The notes beneath the pieces were generated by a model. That model made no database searches. It was not told the DNA's origin and saw only the letters and a list, made by a program, of their open reading frames with translations. A stretch of DNA of 48,351 bases. Origin: a bacterium (GTDB taxonomy: Bacteria; Verrucomicrobiota; Verrucomicrobiia; Limisphaerales; J093). Location of the stretch: positions 1 through 48,351 of the forward strand of contig JAKANS010000018.1 in assembly GCA_021823625.1 (NCBI GenBank), in the 5' to 3' direction. Position 1 is the first letter of the stretch, and each line of letters starts with the position of its first letter. The position numbers and the translations under genes were made by a program. Below are positions 23,772 through 31,941 of the stretch, piece by piece.

Positions 23772-24620
23772 ATGAAAACACCTGTCATTTCCGAAAAAGT
23801 GCCGTTGTGTCGTGGCCCGCGATGCGCCATCGCCCGCGGCTTTACGTTGATCGAACTGCTGGTGGTCATCGCCATCATCGCGATCCTGGCGGGGATGCTC
23901 CTGCCGGCACTCGCGAAAGCCAAGGCGAAGGCCAACGCTGCCCGTTGCATGAGCAACATGAAGCAACTGACCCTAAGCTGGCACATGTACGCCGATGACA
24001 ACCTGGATAGCTTGACGAAGAACTGGCTGGGCTATAACGGCTCCTGGATCAACGGAAACATCGCTGCGATGCCAGATGCCACGAACGTTGCCTACATCCA
24101 GAATGGCAAGCTCTTCCCGTACAACACGTCACTCGATGTTTACCGCTGCCCGGTGGACACGCAGGTTCCCACCGGACTTCGGGCCTCGCTTAAGGGCAAA
24201 CCGCGGGTCCGGAGTTATTCGATGAACGGTCGCATGGGCGGCGCGGATGACAGCGATGCCTCACGGTTCGGTGTCCCCTCCACCACTTGGGTGCTGGGCA
24301 GCAACTATCCGATGTTTAAGAAGATGACCGACATCAATTCGCCGGGGCCGACGCAGGCGTTCGTCTTTCTGGAGGAAAGCTATCTCACCATCGACGACGG
24401 CTACTTCGCGGTGAAGGCCCCCGGGGTTTTGAGCTGGCAGAACTCGCCGACTGTCCGCCACGGCAACGCCTGTGAGTTTGCTTTTGCGGACGGCCACGCC
24501 GAAATCTGGCGCTGGCGGGCTCTGAACAAAGATCAGGATCTCGATGCGTCGGTCAAAATAGGCGGTGTGGACACCACTCCCGACTTGGTCAAACTGCAAT
24601 ACGCCGTTGCGTGGAAGTAG
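23772..24620 (+). CDS. Type II secretion/type IV pilin-like pseudopilin, H-X9-DG family
   Basis: The 282-residue protein has a prepilin leader (basic, ending ARG) and the cleavage/methylation segment [20 protein letters not shown], with Glu at +5. A C-terminal domain of the DUF1559-type family follows, whose signature H-x9-DG is present as [12 protein letters not shown]. The ATG at 23772 starts the leader; the longer in-frame opening lacks pilin features. Such proteins are very numerous in Planctomycetes and Verrucomicrobia and are thought to form or use pseudopili, with no enzymatic role. It is followed by a rho-independent terminator. Monocistronic. Confidence 0.88.
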   Translation: MKTPVISEKVPLCRGPRCAIARGFTLIELLVVIAIIAILAGMLLPALAKAKAKANAARCMSNMKQLTLSWHMYADDNLDSLTKNWLGYNGSWINGNIAAMPDATNVAYIQNGKLFPYNTSLDVYRCPVDTQVPTGLRASLKGKPRVRSYSMNGRMGGADDSDASRFGVPSTTWVLGSNYPMFKKMTDINSPGPTQAFVFLEESYLTIDDGYFAVKAPGVLSWQNSPTVRHGNACEFAFADGHAEIWRWRALNKDQDLDASVKIGGVDTTPDLVKLQYAVAWK

Positions 24621-24678
24621 CCGCTGACTTGGTCTGCGTTCGGCCTTGGCGCTCAGATCATTTCACGCGAGAAGAAGC

Positions 24679-24717
24679 AGCAAGCGCCCACTCTAAAGGG
24701 GTGGGCTTTTGCTTTTC
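24679..24717 (+). terminator. Rho-independent terminator after the pseudopilin gene
   Basis: GCCCAC (24686-24691) pairs with GTGGGC (24701-24706) across a 9-base loop. The stem extends outward with AGCAA against TTGCT, and it is followed by TTTTGCTTTTCTT. It lies about 65 bases past the pseudopilin stop on the same strand. The arrangement is the textbook intrinsic terminator. Confidence 0.75.
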
Positions 24718-24785
24718 TTAATCGTGGGAGGCGGACCTGCGTCCGTTGGCAACGTCCCGCCAGATCAGTCTCGGTCCGGGCGGGG

Positions 24786-25931
24786 CTAGAACGAACGCTT
24801 GGGCAGATCGAATTGGGCCTTGATGGACTGGAGCGAGCGGCGCTCGACCAGCGGCGAATCGAGGGACTTGGGCACCGAAGGCGGGGCGAGGAAGGTGTTG
24901 GCACCCAAGCCCTGCAACGCGGTCGAAGGTGGAAGCTGCAGCGCCTTGTCGAATTTCTCCGAGGTGGCGAAGCTCGGTTGGAACGGCAGGGGCTTCGGGG
25001 TGGCCGCCTGGCCCAGCACCGGATTGAGGGCTTCGCGGGTCGAGTCCGGGTAGGCCGCAATTGGATCCAAGCTGGAGATGGGCGAGGCCGCGATCGGGCT
25101 GGAGATGGGATTCCGTCCCAAGATCATGGCCATGCCACTCAGGTCGGCGGGTTGGACTCCGCCGATGCCAGCGTCCTGCGGGCCGGCCACTGCTTTGCTG
25201 GCCGAGCTGGTGATTTGGCGCAGCGCGTTGTTCAACGAGTCGCGGTCTTGCTCCGCAGGACTCACCCGGCGGATTTCAAAAGGGCTTTCCCGCGTTTGGT
25301 TGCGCGCGGAAAACCCGGTCGGGCCGGCGAACGGATTGGCGGGTGCCCCACCCGAGTCATCGGACGAAAGCGTCGGGCTGCTGAGGCCGTTGACGGAACT
25401 CCGCACGACCGCCGGCGGTGTCGCGGCGGAGCCGGTGCCGGAGGTTGCTTCCAGGCGCTGGTAATAGTTCACCAAGTCGCCTTGGCTGCTGTCCAAGCCC
25501 GAACCCACGCCACCCTTCTTCCCGCCTTCAAAGCCGTCCACGCCAAAGGCCTTGTTGGCATCTGTCTCCCCTAACTTGCCCCCGTCCGGGGCCTGCAAAA
25601 TCCAGTTCCGGCGCTCGTTAAGGAGATCCAGTTCGCGCTTGGTGAGCGGGGTTGCGTCCGGTTGCGCCATTGGGGCGCTGGGTGCGAACGGCCGCGCGGT
25701 CACGCCCCGCAGCGAACTGCTGCCGCGCGCCCCAAAATCCTCGAACGGATTCGAAAAGCTGACTGACCGCCCGGTGTTGCGTTTGCTTTCGGCCGGAAGG
25801 GTCGGTTTGCGGACAGAATCGGAGAAAGTGACTTTCTCGCCCGCGAGTGCCGAAGTGCCCTGGCACCCGTACCACGCAAGCACCGCGCCCGCGAGCGCCC
25901 AGCGGCGGAGATTTGAAGCCTGTTCAAACAT
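24786..25931 (-). CDS. Hypothetical exported protein, Ser/Pro-rich low-complexity
   Basis: The 381-residue protein has a signal peptide-like N-terminus (RRWALAGAVLAWYGCQGTSA). A cysteine near the cleavage point might make it a lipoprotein, though the lipobox is poor. The body is rich in Ser, Ala, Pro, Gly and short repeats such as NPISSPIAASPISSLDPIAA. No domain is recognised. A stretch TKRELDLLNERRNWILQAP may be a short helix. The ATG at 25929-25931 is favoured over the upstream in-frame ATG because the hydrophobic segment then begins soon after. It is a separate unit from the next gene, about 190 bases away on the same strand. Probably an envelope-associated structural protein; function unknown. 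Confidence 0.6.
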   Translation of the reverse strand: MFEQASNLRRWALAGAVLAWYGCQGTSALAGEKVTFSDSVRKPTLPAESKRNTGRSVSFSNPFEDFGARGSSSLRGVTARPFAPSAPMAQPDATPLTKRELDLLNERRNWILQAPDGGKLGETDANKAFGVDGFEGGKKGGVGSGLDSSQGDLVNYYQRLEATSGTGSAATPPAVVRSSVNGLSSPTLSSDDSGGAPANPFAGPTGFSARNQTRESPFEIRRVSPAEQDRDSLNNALRQITSSASKAVAGPQDAGIGGVQPADLSGMAMILGRNPISSPIAASPISSLDPIAAYPDSTREALNPVLGQAATPKPLPFQPSFATSEKFDKALQLPPSTALQGLGANTFLAPPSVPKSLDSPLVERRSLQSIKAQFDLPKRSF

Positions 25932-26118
25932 TGACCCCACATTGCTAATCCGTAACCGTCCAAGCGTCAAATTCTAAGTCGAGTGAAATCCAGCCCACCC
26001 CCGCGTCGGCATCCGCGGTCTGCATTCTGGCAGGCGAGGTAGCGAGCAACCCAAGCTGCGGGCCAGTCCGGGCTGGCGGCTTACCCGGACCGGGAACGCC
26101 GCGGGCCGCCGCCGGGAA

Positions 26119-26679
26119 TTACTTCTTGGAGCCCTGCTGTTTTTGCGCGGCCGCTTCGATGGCCTCGTTGGCTTTCTTGACCTCTTCGACCAGCTTGTTG
26201 TACTCGCCGACCACCTGGTTGTACTTCTCCAGGAGCTTCTTGTATTCCTCGATCTGCTGATCGCGTTGCTCGGCGACGGTTTTGAGCAGCTCGTTCTGTT
26301 TCACGATCGACGCGTTCTGCGTCTTGATGTTCTCGTTGGCCTGGTCGAGCGCGGCTTTGTACTGCTCCACCTGGTTGCGCTTTTCATCCCGGTCTTGAAT
26401 GGTGTCGGCGAGTTCGTTGGACAGCGCCTTGATCCTGGCCGTGTTGGTCTCGACGGTTTGTTCGAGTTTTGTGCGGATTCCATCCAGGCGCGCGACCTCA
26501 TCCTGGGTGCGCTTCAGGGTGATCTCCAACTGCTGGATGACCACCTTGTTGGTGTACACGTCCTCGGTGAGCTTCGACTTGTCGTGGGTGAGATTGGTCT
26601 CGCGCTTCCATTGCACCAGGCACAGCCCGCACAGCGCGAATGACAGCAACACGGACAGGTTCAGGATCAGCTTGTTCAT
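26119..26679 (-). CDS. Membrane-anchored coiled-coil protein, hypothetical
   Basis: The 186-residue protein begins MNKLILNLSVLLSFALCGLC, a signal-anchor helix. The rest is almost all predicted coiled coil, with strong heptad-like patterns such as TRIKALSNELADTIQDR-like spacing and EEYKKLLEKYNQVVGEYNKL. It ends in QKQQGSKK. The gene is free of frame breaks. It probably extends from the inner membrane and may scaffold or span the periplasm. No family is recognised. Its start (ATG 26677-26679) is clear because the helix begins there. It lies just downstream of a tRNA-Pro gene on the same strand. Confidence 0.65.
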   Translation of the reverse strand: MNKLILNLSVLLSFALCGLCLVQWKRETNLTHDKSKLTEDVYTNKVVIQQLEITLKRTQDEVARLDGIRTKLEQTVETNTARIKALSNELADTIQDRDEKRNQVEQYKAALDQANENIKTQNASIVKQNELLKTVAEQRDQQIEEYKKLLEKYNQVVGEYNKLVEEVKKANEAIEAAAQKQQGSKK

Positions 26680-26818
26680 GCTCGCCACCACTGGGAATCG
26701 CCGTTCCGTCCTGGGGCCAGGCTCGCTGGGCCACGGACCGGGGCCTTCGCACCGCCCGCCGGCCAAGGGGTGGGCTGTGTCGGTGCAGCCGGTCTCACCG
26801 GTCTGCCAAGGCGGAGAA

Positions 26819-26896
26819 TGGTCGGGGCGGTGAGATTCGAACTCACGACCTCTTGTACCCGAAACAAGCGCGCTAGCCAGGCTACGCTACGCCCCG
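26819..26896 (-). tRNA. tRNA-Pro (anticodon CGG), CCA encoded
   Basis: On the minus strand a full cloverleaf can be drawn. The acceptor stem is CGGGGCG/CGCCCCG, with discriminator A and a genome-encoded CCA (26819-26821). The D arm contains AGCCTGGCTAGCGC. The anticodon stem is CTTGT/ACAAG with loop TTCGGGT, so the anticodon is CGG for codon CCG. The T arm is GTGAG/CTCAC with TTCGAAT. All conserved positions look intact. Confidence 0.96.
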
Positions 26897-27116
26897 ACAT
26901 TCACGGGACAGACGTTGCCGTGGGGCGTCGGCAAATGCAATGACGATTTCGCGATTCGTGAAAGCAATCGTCACTGATTATGGCCCGGACCCGCGGGCCC
27001 GCGCCGGGAAGTCCCAACCAGTCTTGCGAATAGTCGTCCTGGCGAAGGCAAGATTTGCTAAGGAATGGCCAAAGGCCTGGTAGCCGGCGCTTTGCCCAAG
27101 TCGCTCAATCCTGCGC

Positions 27117-27290
27117 ATGTCAAGCACGACGCCCGTCACGACCGATGCATCGCGTCCCGGTGGGGCGTCGCCCCGGCATAGTTTCCGGTTCCGCGTGCGC
27201 TCCAGCGAAACCGACCAGATGGGGACATTCTACAACTCGCGCCCGCTGGAGTGGTTCGAGATGGGCCGCACCGAACTCCTGCGTGAATGA
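27117..27290 (+). pseudogene. YbgC-like acyl-CoA thioesterase (hotdog fold), truncated
   Basis: The 57-codon frame from ATG 27117 reads HSFRFRVRSSETDQMGTFYN then SRPLEWFEMGRTELLRE and stops. This is the start of a 4HBT (hotdog) thioesterase of the YbgC/FadM group, with its SETDQMGxxYN active-site strand including Asp and the EWFExGRTELLR helix. The family is usually about 130-150 residues long, so more than half is missing. The stop is followed by an AT-poor region with no continuation in any frame. A remnant left by a deletion is the likely explanation. Confidence 0.65.
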
Positions 27291-27884
27291 ATGAAGGGGT
27301 CGTGAAGGGGTCGGTTCTTGATAAGGGCCACCATTCCCGAGTCATCCCACGCCTACTCAGCCAGTGGTCCGGGGGGAGCAGACGCCGCAGGTGAACGCGA
27401 AACAGTTGCGCGGCACGGTGCCGGCAGCACGGTCCTCCGGTACGCATTCGGGGGCCAAGTCCGATTAATGAGATCGTCCGGGACCCAGGGCGCCAGCAAT
27501 TCGAGGCGTGCGGTCGTGCCTTGTCGCCGACAGTGGGCAGTCCCTGCCGGCGAAGACGACCCTGGGGACTTAACTCGTCAGGAACGTGCGCTCACTCCCG
27601 TCTGCTTGTGCGTATCCTCATGACCTCACGCCTGTTCCTTGAACTCTCGTGACACCTGCTTCAGGCCTTGGCGCCCCACCGGCAAGTTCTGAGTGGCGGC
27701 CAAACGTGTCGCAAGGAGCCTCGGAAACGTCGCCCGTACGCGCGAGTTCGATGGCCCCAAAGGCCGGTCAGAGCGCAGGAAGGGGTCGCGAGTTCGCTGC
27801 CGAGCCCGCCGTGTGCGCCGTCGGTTGACTACTCCCGCCAACGCGGGTTGCCAGCCTCGTCAGCAATACCCGCGGCCCGCGCAG
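27291..27884. other. About 600 bases without a recognisable gene
   Basis: No reading frame here looks like a gene on either strand. Near its left end the 11-base unit TGAAGGGGTCG is directly repeated (27292-27313, TGAAGGGGTCGTGAAGGGGTCG) and followed by GTTCTTGATAAG. That wording resembles the REP-like repeats that accompany REP-associated tyrosine transposases, but no transposase is near. Towards the right end CCAACGCGGGTTGCCAGCC looks like a dispersed intergenic motif. The stretch probably represents decayed sequence downstream of the thioesterase remnant and downstream of TypA. Confidence 0.35.
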
Positions 27885-29720
27885 CTACTCGGCAAGGATC
27901 TTCATCGCCCGCGCTTTCTCGGCGCGTTTGCGTTGGTTTTCGTCGAGGATCTTCTTCCGCAAACGCAGGTTCTTCGGCGTGGCCTCCACGTACTCGTCCG
28001 AGCCGATGTATTCGAGCGAGCGCTCGAGGCTCAGCTTCATGGGCGGGTCGAGCTGGATGCCTTTGCCGTCGCCTTGCGAGCGCATGTTGGTGAGCTTTTT
28101 CGCCTTGCAGGGATTGACCGGGATGTCGTTCTCGCGCGCGTTCTCGCCCACGATCATGCCGGCATAAATCGCGTCGCCCGGCTCGACCATCAGCCGGCCG
28201 CGCTCCTGAATCATGTTCAAGGCATACGACTTCGCCTCGCCGGCTTCCATGCTCACGAGCGAGCCGTTCTTGCGCGCCGCGATTTCCCCGCGGTCCGGCC
28301 CGTATTCGTGGAACAAGTGGCTCATCACGCCCAGGCCGCGGGTTTGGTTCACCAGGTCGGTTTCGAAGCCGATCAAGCCGCGCATCGGGATCAACGCCTC
28401 GATGGTGACTTGGTCGCCGTGGTGGTTCATGGCCACGATCTCGGCCTTGCGCGAGGCAAGGTTTTCCAGCACGGCCCCCATGTGTTCCTGCGGGATTTCG
28501 AGAAAGAGTTTTTCGATGGGCTCGAGCAGGTTGCCGGCCTCGTCTTTGCGCCAAAGCACCTCCGGTCGCGAAACCAGCACCTCGTGACCCTCGCGGCGCA
28601 TCTGCTCGACCAGGATGGCGATCTGCATTTCGCCGCGCCCGCTGACGTGAAAAATTTTCGGATCCTCGGTGTCGGCGACGCGCAGGGCGACGTTCGTGCG
28701 CAGTTCCTTCATCAGCCGCTCGCGAATGTGGCGGGCGGTGACGAGCTTGCCGTCGTTGCCGGCGAGCGGGCCGTCGTTGACCGCGAACTCCATCTGGATC
28801 GTCGGCGGGTCGATCGGTTTGCTGGGCAGGCCGGGTCGGTCAGGATTGTCCACGATCGTCTCGGCGATAAAGACTTCCTCGAAACCGCAAACGCCCACGA
28901 TGTCGCCGGCGTGCGCCTCTTCGATCTCGATCCGCTTCAACCCCTCGAAGTGGTAAATCATGGTGATCTTGCCACTCGACCTGGTGCCGTTGGCGTGCAG
29001 ACAAAATGCCTGGTCCCCAACCTTGAGCTTGCCCGAGTAGATTTTACCGAACGCGATCCGGCCGAGGTAGTCGCTGTAATCGAGGTTCGCCACGAGGACC
29101 TGGAAGCCCTCGCTGGCGCGGGCGCGCGGCGGCGGGATGTGTTTGATGATGGCGTCGAAGAGCGGCTCCATCGTGCCGGTGACGTGCTCCAGTTCCACCT
29201 TGGCGTAACCGTCCTTGGCGCTGGCGTAGATCACCGGGAAATCCATCTGCTCGTCGGTGGCGTTGAGCGACACGAACAGATCCCAAACCAGGTCGAGCAC
29301 CTTCTTGGGGTTCGCGTTTTCGCGGTCGATCTTGTTGATGACGACGATGGGTTGGGCGCCGGCCTCGAGCGCTTTGCGCAGCACGAACCGGGTCTGCGCC
29401 TGCGGACCGTCCGCGGCGTCCACCACCAGCAGCACGCCATCGATCATGTTCATAATGCGTTCGACCTCACCGCCGAAATCGGCATGGCCGGGCGTGTCCA
29501 CGATATTGATGTGGTAGTTCTTGTATTTGAACGCGGCGTTCTTGGCCCGAATGGTGATCCCCTTTTCGCGTTCCAAGTCCATCGAGTCCATGAGGCGTTC
29601 CTCCTGGGATTCGTGCTGGTTGACGCGGAACGTGCCCGATTGTTTGAGCAGGCAATCCACCAGGGTGGTCTTGCCGTGGTCCACGTGCGCGATGATCGCG
29701 ATATTGCGAATGTGTTGCAT
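27885..29720 (-). CDS. typA: Ribosome-associated GTPase TypA/BipA
   Basis: The 611-residue protein opens [20 protein letters not shown], giving the P-loop (AHVDHGKT) directly. It contains [11 protein letters not shown] (switch I), [14 protein letters not shown] (G3) and NKIDREN (G4). Domain II, the EF-G-like domains and the BipA C-terminal domain (for example [20 protein letters not shown]) follow in order. BipA binds the ribosome and helps 50S assembly and translation under stress such as cold. The start ATG at 29718-29720 is chosen because the G domain begins there; upstream codons in frame are a 43-residue extension with no homology pattern. Length matches the family (about 600). It is transcribed towards the thioesterase remnant. 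Confidence 0.95.
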   Translation of the reverse strand: MQHIRNIAIIAHVDHGKTTLVDCLLKQSGTFRVNQHESQEERLMDSMDLEREKGITIRAKNAAFKYKNYHINIVDTPGHADFGGEVERIMNMIDGVLLVVDAADGPQAQTRFVLRKALEAGAQPIVVINKIDRENANPKKVLDLVWDLFVSLNATDEQMDFPVIYASAKDGYAKVELEHVTGTMEPLFDAIIKHIPPPRARASEGFQVLVANLDYSDYLGRIAFGKIYSGKLKVGDQAFCLHANGTRSSGKITMIYHFEGLKRIEIEEAHAGDIVGVCGFEEVFIAETIVDNPDRPGLPSKPIDPPTIQMEFAVNDGPLAGNDGKLVTARHIRERLMKELRTNVALRVADTEDPKIFHVSGRGEMQIAILVEQMRREGHEVLVSRPEVLWRKDEAGNLLEPIEKLFLEIPQEHMGAVLENLASRKAEIVAMNHHGDQVTIEALIPMRGLIGFETDLVNQTRGLGVMSHLFHEYGPDRGEIAARKNGSLVSMEAGEAKSYALNMIQERGRLMVEPGDAIYAGMIVGENARENDIPVNPCKAKKLTNMRSQGDGKGIQLDPPMKLSLERSLEYIGSDEYVEATPKNLRLRKKILDENQRKRAEKARAMKILAE

Positions 29721-30088
29721 CGAAAGTGTCGCTGGTTCGTTCTCGGCGCCGCCGCTTTGCCTTGTGCCGGCTTCGGCGCAAGCGGCCCATTGTGCCACGA
29801 CGCGACGCGACTGCAAGTGCGCCGTTTCGGCGTAGTGTCGGGATTCCAAATGGGTGGCTGCGCCGCGGCGACGGCGCAGGGCGGTGCGGCACCACCACCG
29901 CCACCAAAATCAGGACACTGCCGTTTCGGGGCATTGCCGGAGCGGGTTTCAGAATTCCCAATGAGGCTCAGCGCGCCACACCGTCGGTGCCACGCAGCCC
30001 GCCGAAAAGTCAACCGGCGGGCCGGTTGCCAAAGCCCAGTTGGCCTTCGGCCTCCGACCCGCCGGAATCGCGAGGAGGAACGGCGTTA
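29721..30088. other. Intergenic gap upstream of typA, no gene seen
   Basis: This 368-base stretch lies between the typA start and the hcp stop, both on the minus strand, so it should contain the typA promoter and the hcp transcript end. I see no open frame with coding character. It has a GC-rich, repeat-like part near 30015-30070 with CCGGCGGGCCGG, a palindromic word that may form a hairpin after hcp, but there is no T-tract to make it a clear terminator. Confidence 0.4.
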
Positions 30089-31741
30089 CTATTCCACCAA
30101 AGCGAGGCTCGCCGCAAGGTCTTTCTCCACCGTCGTGATCGGCAGGAGGTTGAACTTCTCTTGCAGCACCTTGAGCACGTTCGGCGGGACAAAGGCGGGC
30201 AGCGTCGGGCCCAGCCGGATGTTGCGGATGCCCAGGTGGAGCAGCGTGAGCAGGATGGCCACCGCCTTCTGCTCGAACCACGACAGGATCATCGAAAGCG
30301 GCAGGTCGTTCACGCCGCATTTGAAGGCCGCCGCCAGCGCGCCGGCGATCTTGATCGCGGAGTAGGCATCGTTGCACTGGCCGATGTCGAGCAGGCGCGG
30401 GAGGCCGCCGATGGTGCCGAAATCGCGCTTGTTGAACCGGTACTTGCCGCACGCCAGCGTGAGGATGACGCAATCCTTGGGCACGGATTCGGCGAACTCG
30501 GTGTAGTAATCGCGCCCGGTGCGTGCGCCGTCGCAGCCACCGATCAGGAAGAAGCGCTTGATCGCGCCCGACTTCACCGCCGCGATCACCTGGTCCGCGA
30601 CGCCCAGCACGGCGTTGTGGCCAAAACCCACCAGGATGGTCTGGTCCGGGCCGTCCTCGGCAAATCCCGGTGCGGCCAGCGCGGCCTCGATCACCGGCGT
30701 GAAATCGCGATTCGCGATGTGCCGCACCCCGGGCCAGGCCACGAGGCCGCAGGTGAAGATGCGTTTCGTGTAGGCCCGTTGCGGTTCCTGGATGCAATTG
30801 GTCGTCATGAGAATCGCGCCGGGAAACCGCGCGAACTCGTCCTTTTGATCCTGCCACGCGCCGCCGTAGTTGCCGACGAGGTGCGGGTACTTCTTCAGAG
30901 CCGGATAGCCGTGGGCCGGGAGCAGCTCGCCGTGGGTGTAGATGTTGATGCCTTTGCCTTCGGTCTGCCGGAGCAATTCTTCGAGGTCTTTCAGATCGTG
31001 ACCCGAAACGACGATGCCCTTGCCCTTCACCGGTTCCACTCGCACCGGCGTCGGCACCGGATGTCCGTACGTACTGGTGTGGGCGGCGTCCAGGAGTTCC
31101 ATGACCTGCAGATTGATTTCGCCGCATTTCATACACAGGCCGAACAGGCGCTCGACCGTCGGCGTTTCCTCGGCCAACGCCGCCAGCGCCTCGCTGAAGA
31201 AGGCATAAATCTCGTCCGACTCGCGGCCAAGAAGCATCGCGTGATCGGCATAGGCCGCCGCACCCTTGATGCCGTACACGAGCAACTCCTGCAGTCCGGC
31301 GAGGTCGGGGCCGAACTGGTCACGTCGCGACAGCACCGAGATCAGTTCGCCCTGCTTGACCAGGCTGCCGCGGGTCGGGGCCGGCGCCCAGGTGGACGGG
31401 CCGTTGAATTTGTCCGCCGCCTTGCCGGCCCGCGCCAGGGCGCCCGCGTACAACGCCTTCGCCTGGTCGCGCACCGTGGCAGCGCGACGCAGGGTCTGCT
31501 CCAGCCGCGCGGGATCGAAGTTGACGTTCGTCACCGTGGCGAAGAGCGCTTCGAGCAGGAAGCGGTCGATCGTCGGGTCGCTGGCGCCCAGCGTGCGGGC
31601 GCGGTGGTTGTACTGCGCGATGCCCTTCGCGGCATGGATCAAGAGGTCTTGCAGGATCGCGCGCTCCTCGTCCTTGCCACAAGTGGCGAAGTCGGTGCAG
31701 CCGGTCCCCTTCGAGGTTTGTTCACATTGATAACAGAACAT
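30089..31741 (-). CDS. hcp: Hybrid cluster protein / hydroxylamine reductase
   Basis: The 550-residue protein opens MFCYQCEQTSKGTGC, and the N-terminal cysteines at 3, 6, 15 and 21 bind the cubane Fe-S cluster (Cx2Cx8Cx5C, the class with longer spacing). The hybrid-cluster ligands are in the C-terminal half (for example LACGKYRFNKRDFG and DIGQCNDAYSAI). Hcp reduces NO and hydroxylamine in anaerobes and is a nitrosative-stress enzyme. The start is ATG 31739-31741, with AAGGAAA upstream as ribosome site; an earlier in-frame extension has no homology. A perfect FNR/NnrR-type half-site pair (TTGAT-N4-ATCAA) lies about 90 bases upstream. No Hcr partner is adjacent. The length fits class III-type Hcp. 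Confidence 0.93.
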   Translation of the reverse strand: MFCYQCEQTSKGTGCTDFATCGKDEERAILQDLLIHAAKGIAQYNHRARTLGASDPTIDRFLLEALFATVTNVNFDPARLEQTLRRAATVRDQAKALYAGALARAGKAADKFNGPSTWAPAPTRGSLVKQGELISVLSRRDQFGPDLAGLQELLVYGIKGAAAYADHAMLLGRESDEIYAFFSEALAALAEETPTVERLFGLCMKCGEINLQVMELLDAAHTSTYGHPVPTPVRVEPVKGKGIVVSGHDLKDLEELLRQTEGKGINIYTHGELLPAHGYPALKKYPHLVGNYGGAWQDQKDEFARFPGAILMTTNCIQEPQRAYTKRIFTCGLVAWPGVRHIANRDFTPVIEAALAAPGFAEDGPDQTILVGFGHNAVLGVADQVIAAVKSGAIKRFFLIGGCDGARTGRDYYTEFAESVPKDCVILTLACGKYRFNKRDFGTIGGLPRLLDIGQCNDAYSAIKIAGALAAAFKCGVNDLPLSMILSWFEQKAVAILLTLLHLGIRNIRLGPTLPAFVPPNVLKVLQEKFNLLPITTVEKDLAASLALVE

Positions 31742-31831
31742 GGTCGTTTCCTTCGTCGGTTTCGTGACGCCGGCCCATCCGGCGCGTTGTTCAACGAACT
31801 GATGATGAAGCGCCGGTACACAAGGACGCAT

Positions 31832-31845
31832 TGATCTGCATCAAT
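31832..31845. promoter_or_regulatory. FNR/CRP-family box in the hcp-der divergent region
   Basis: The sequence TTGATCTGCATCAA is a perfect TTGAT-N4-ATCAA match to the FNR consensus. It is located 91 bases upstream of the hcp start and 97 upstream of the der start, in the only gap between these divergent genes. The natural reading is anaerobic or NO-dependent control of hcp. Known FNR-family regulators (FNR, Anr, NnrR, HcpR) have related boxes, so the exact regulator is not decided. Confidence 0.6.
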
Positions 31846-31941
31846 CGGGAACGACGTCGGCGGGAAGTGGAACTCCCGGCGTCCGCCGCGAGCACAGGCT
31901 TTGCGCTCGCCTCCCGCCCGGCCTTCGGGCAACCTGCCGCC

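Noticed and set aside
26060..26100. GC hairpin (GCCAG...CTGGC) after the coiled-coil gene
   Set aside because: No following T-tract, and such GC palindromes are frequent by chance in this base composition.
26941..26973. Hairpin TGACGATT...AATCGTCA upstream of the tRNA-Pro gene
   Set aside because: Eight-base inverted repeat with a 17-base loop and no T-tract; could be chance and is on the wrong side to terminate the tRNA.
27693..30365. Very long plus-strand open frame (about 890 codons) opposite TypA
   Set aside because: Antisense shadow of typA and its flanks; composition is that of reverse-complement GC-rich code and no family is recognisable.
29726..31834. Long plus-strand open frame opposite hcp
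   Set aside because: Shadow of the hcp gene, which has unmistakable Fe-S cysteines and family sequence on the minus strand.
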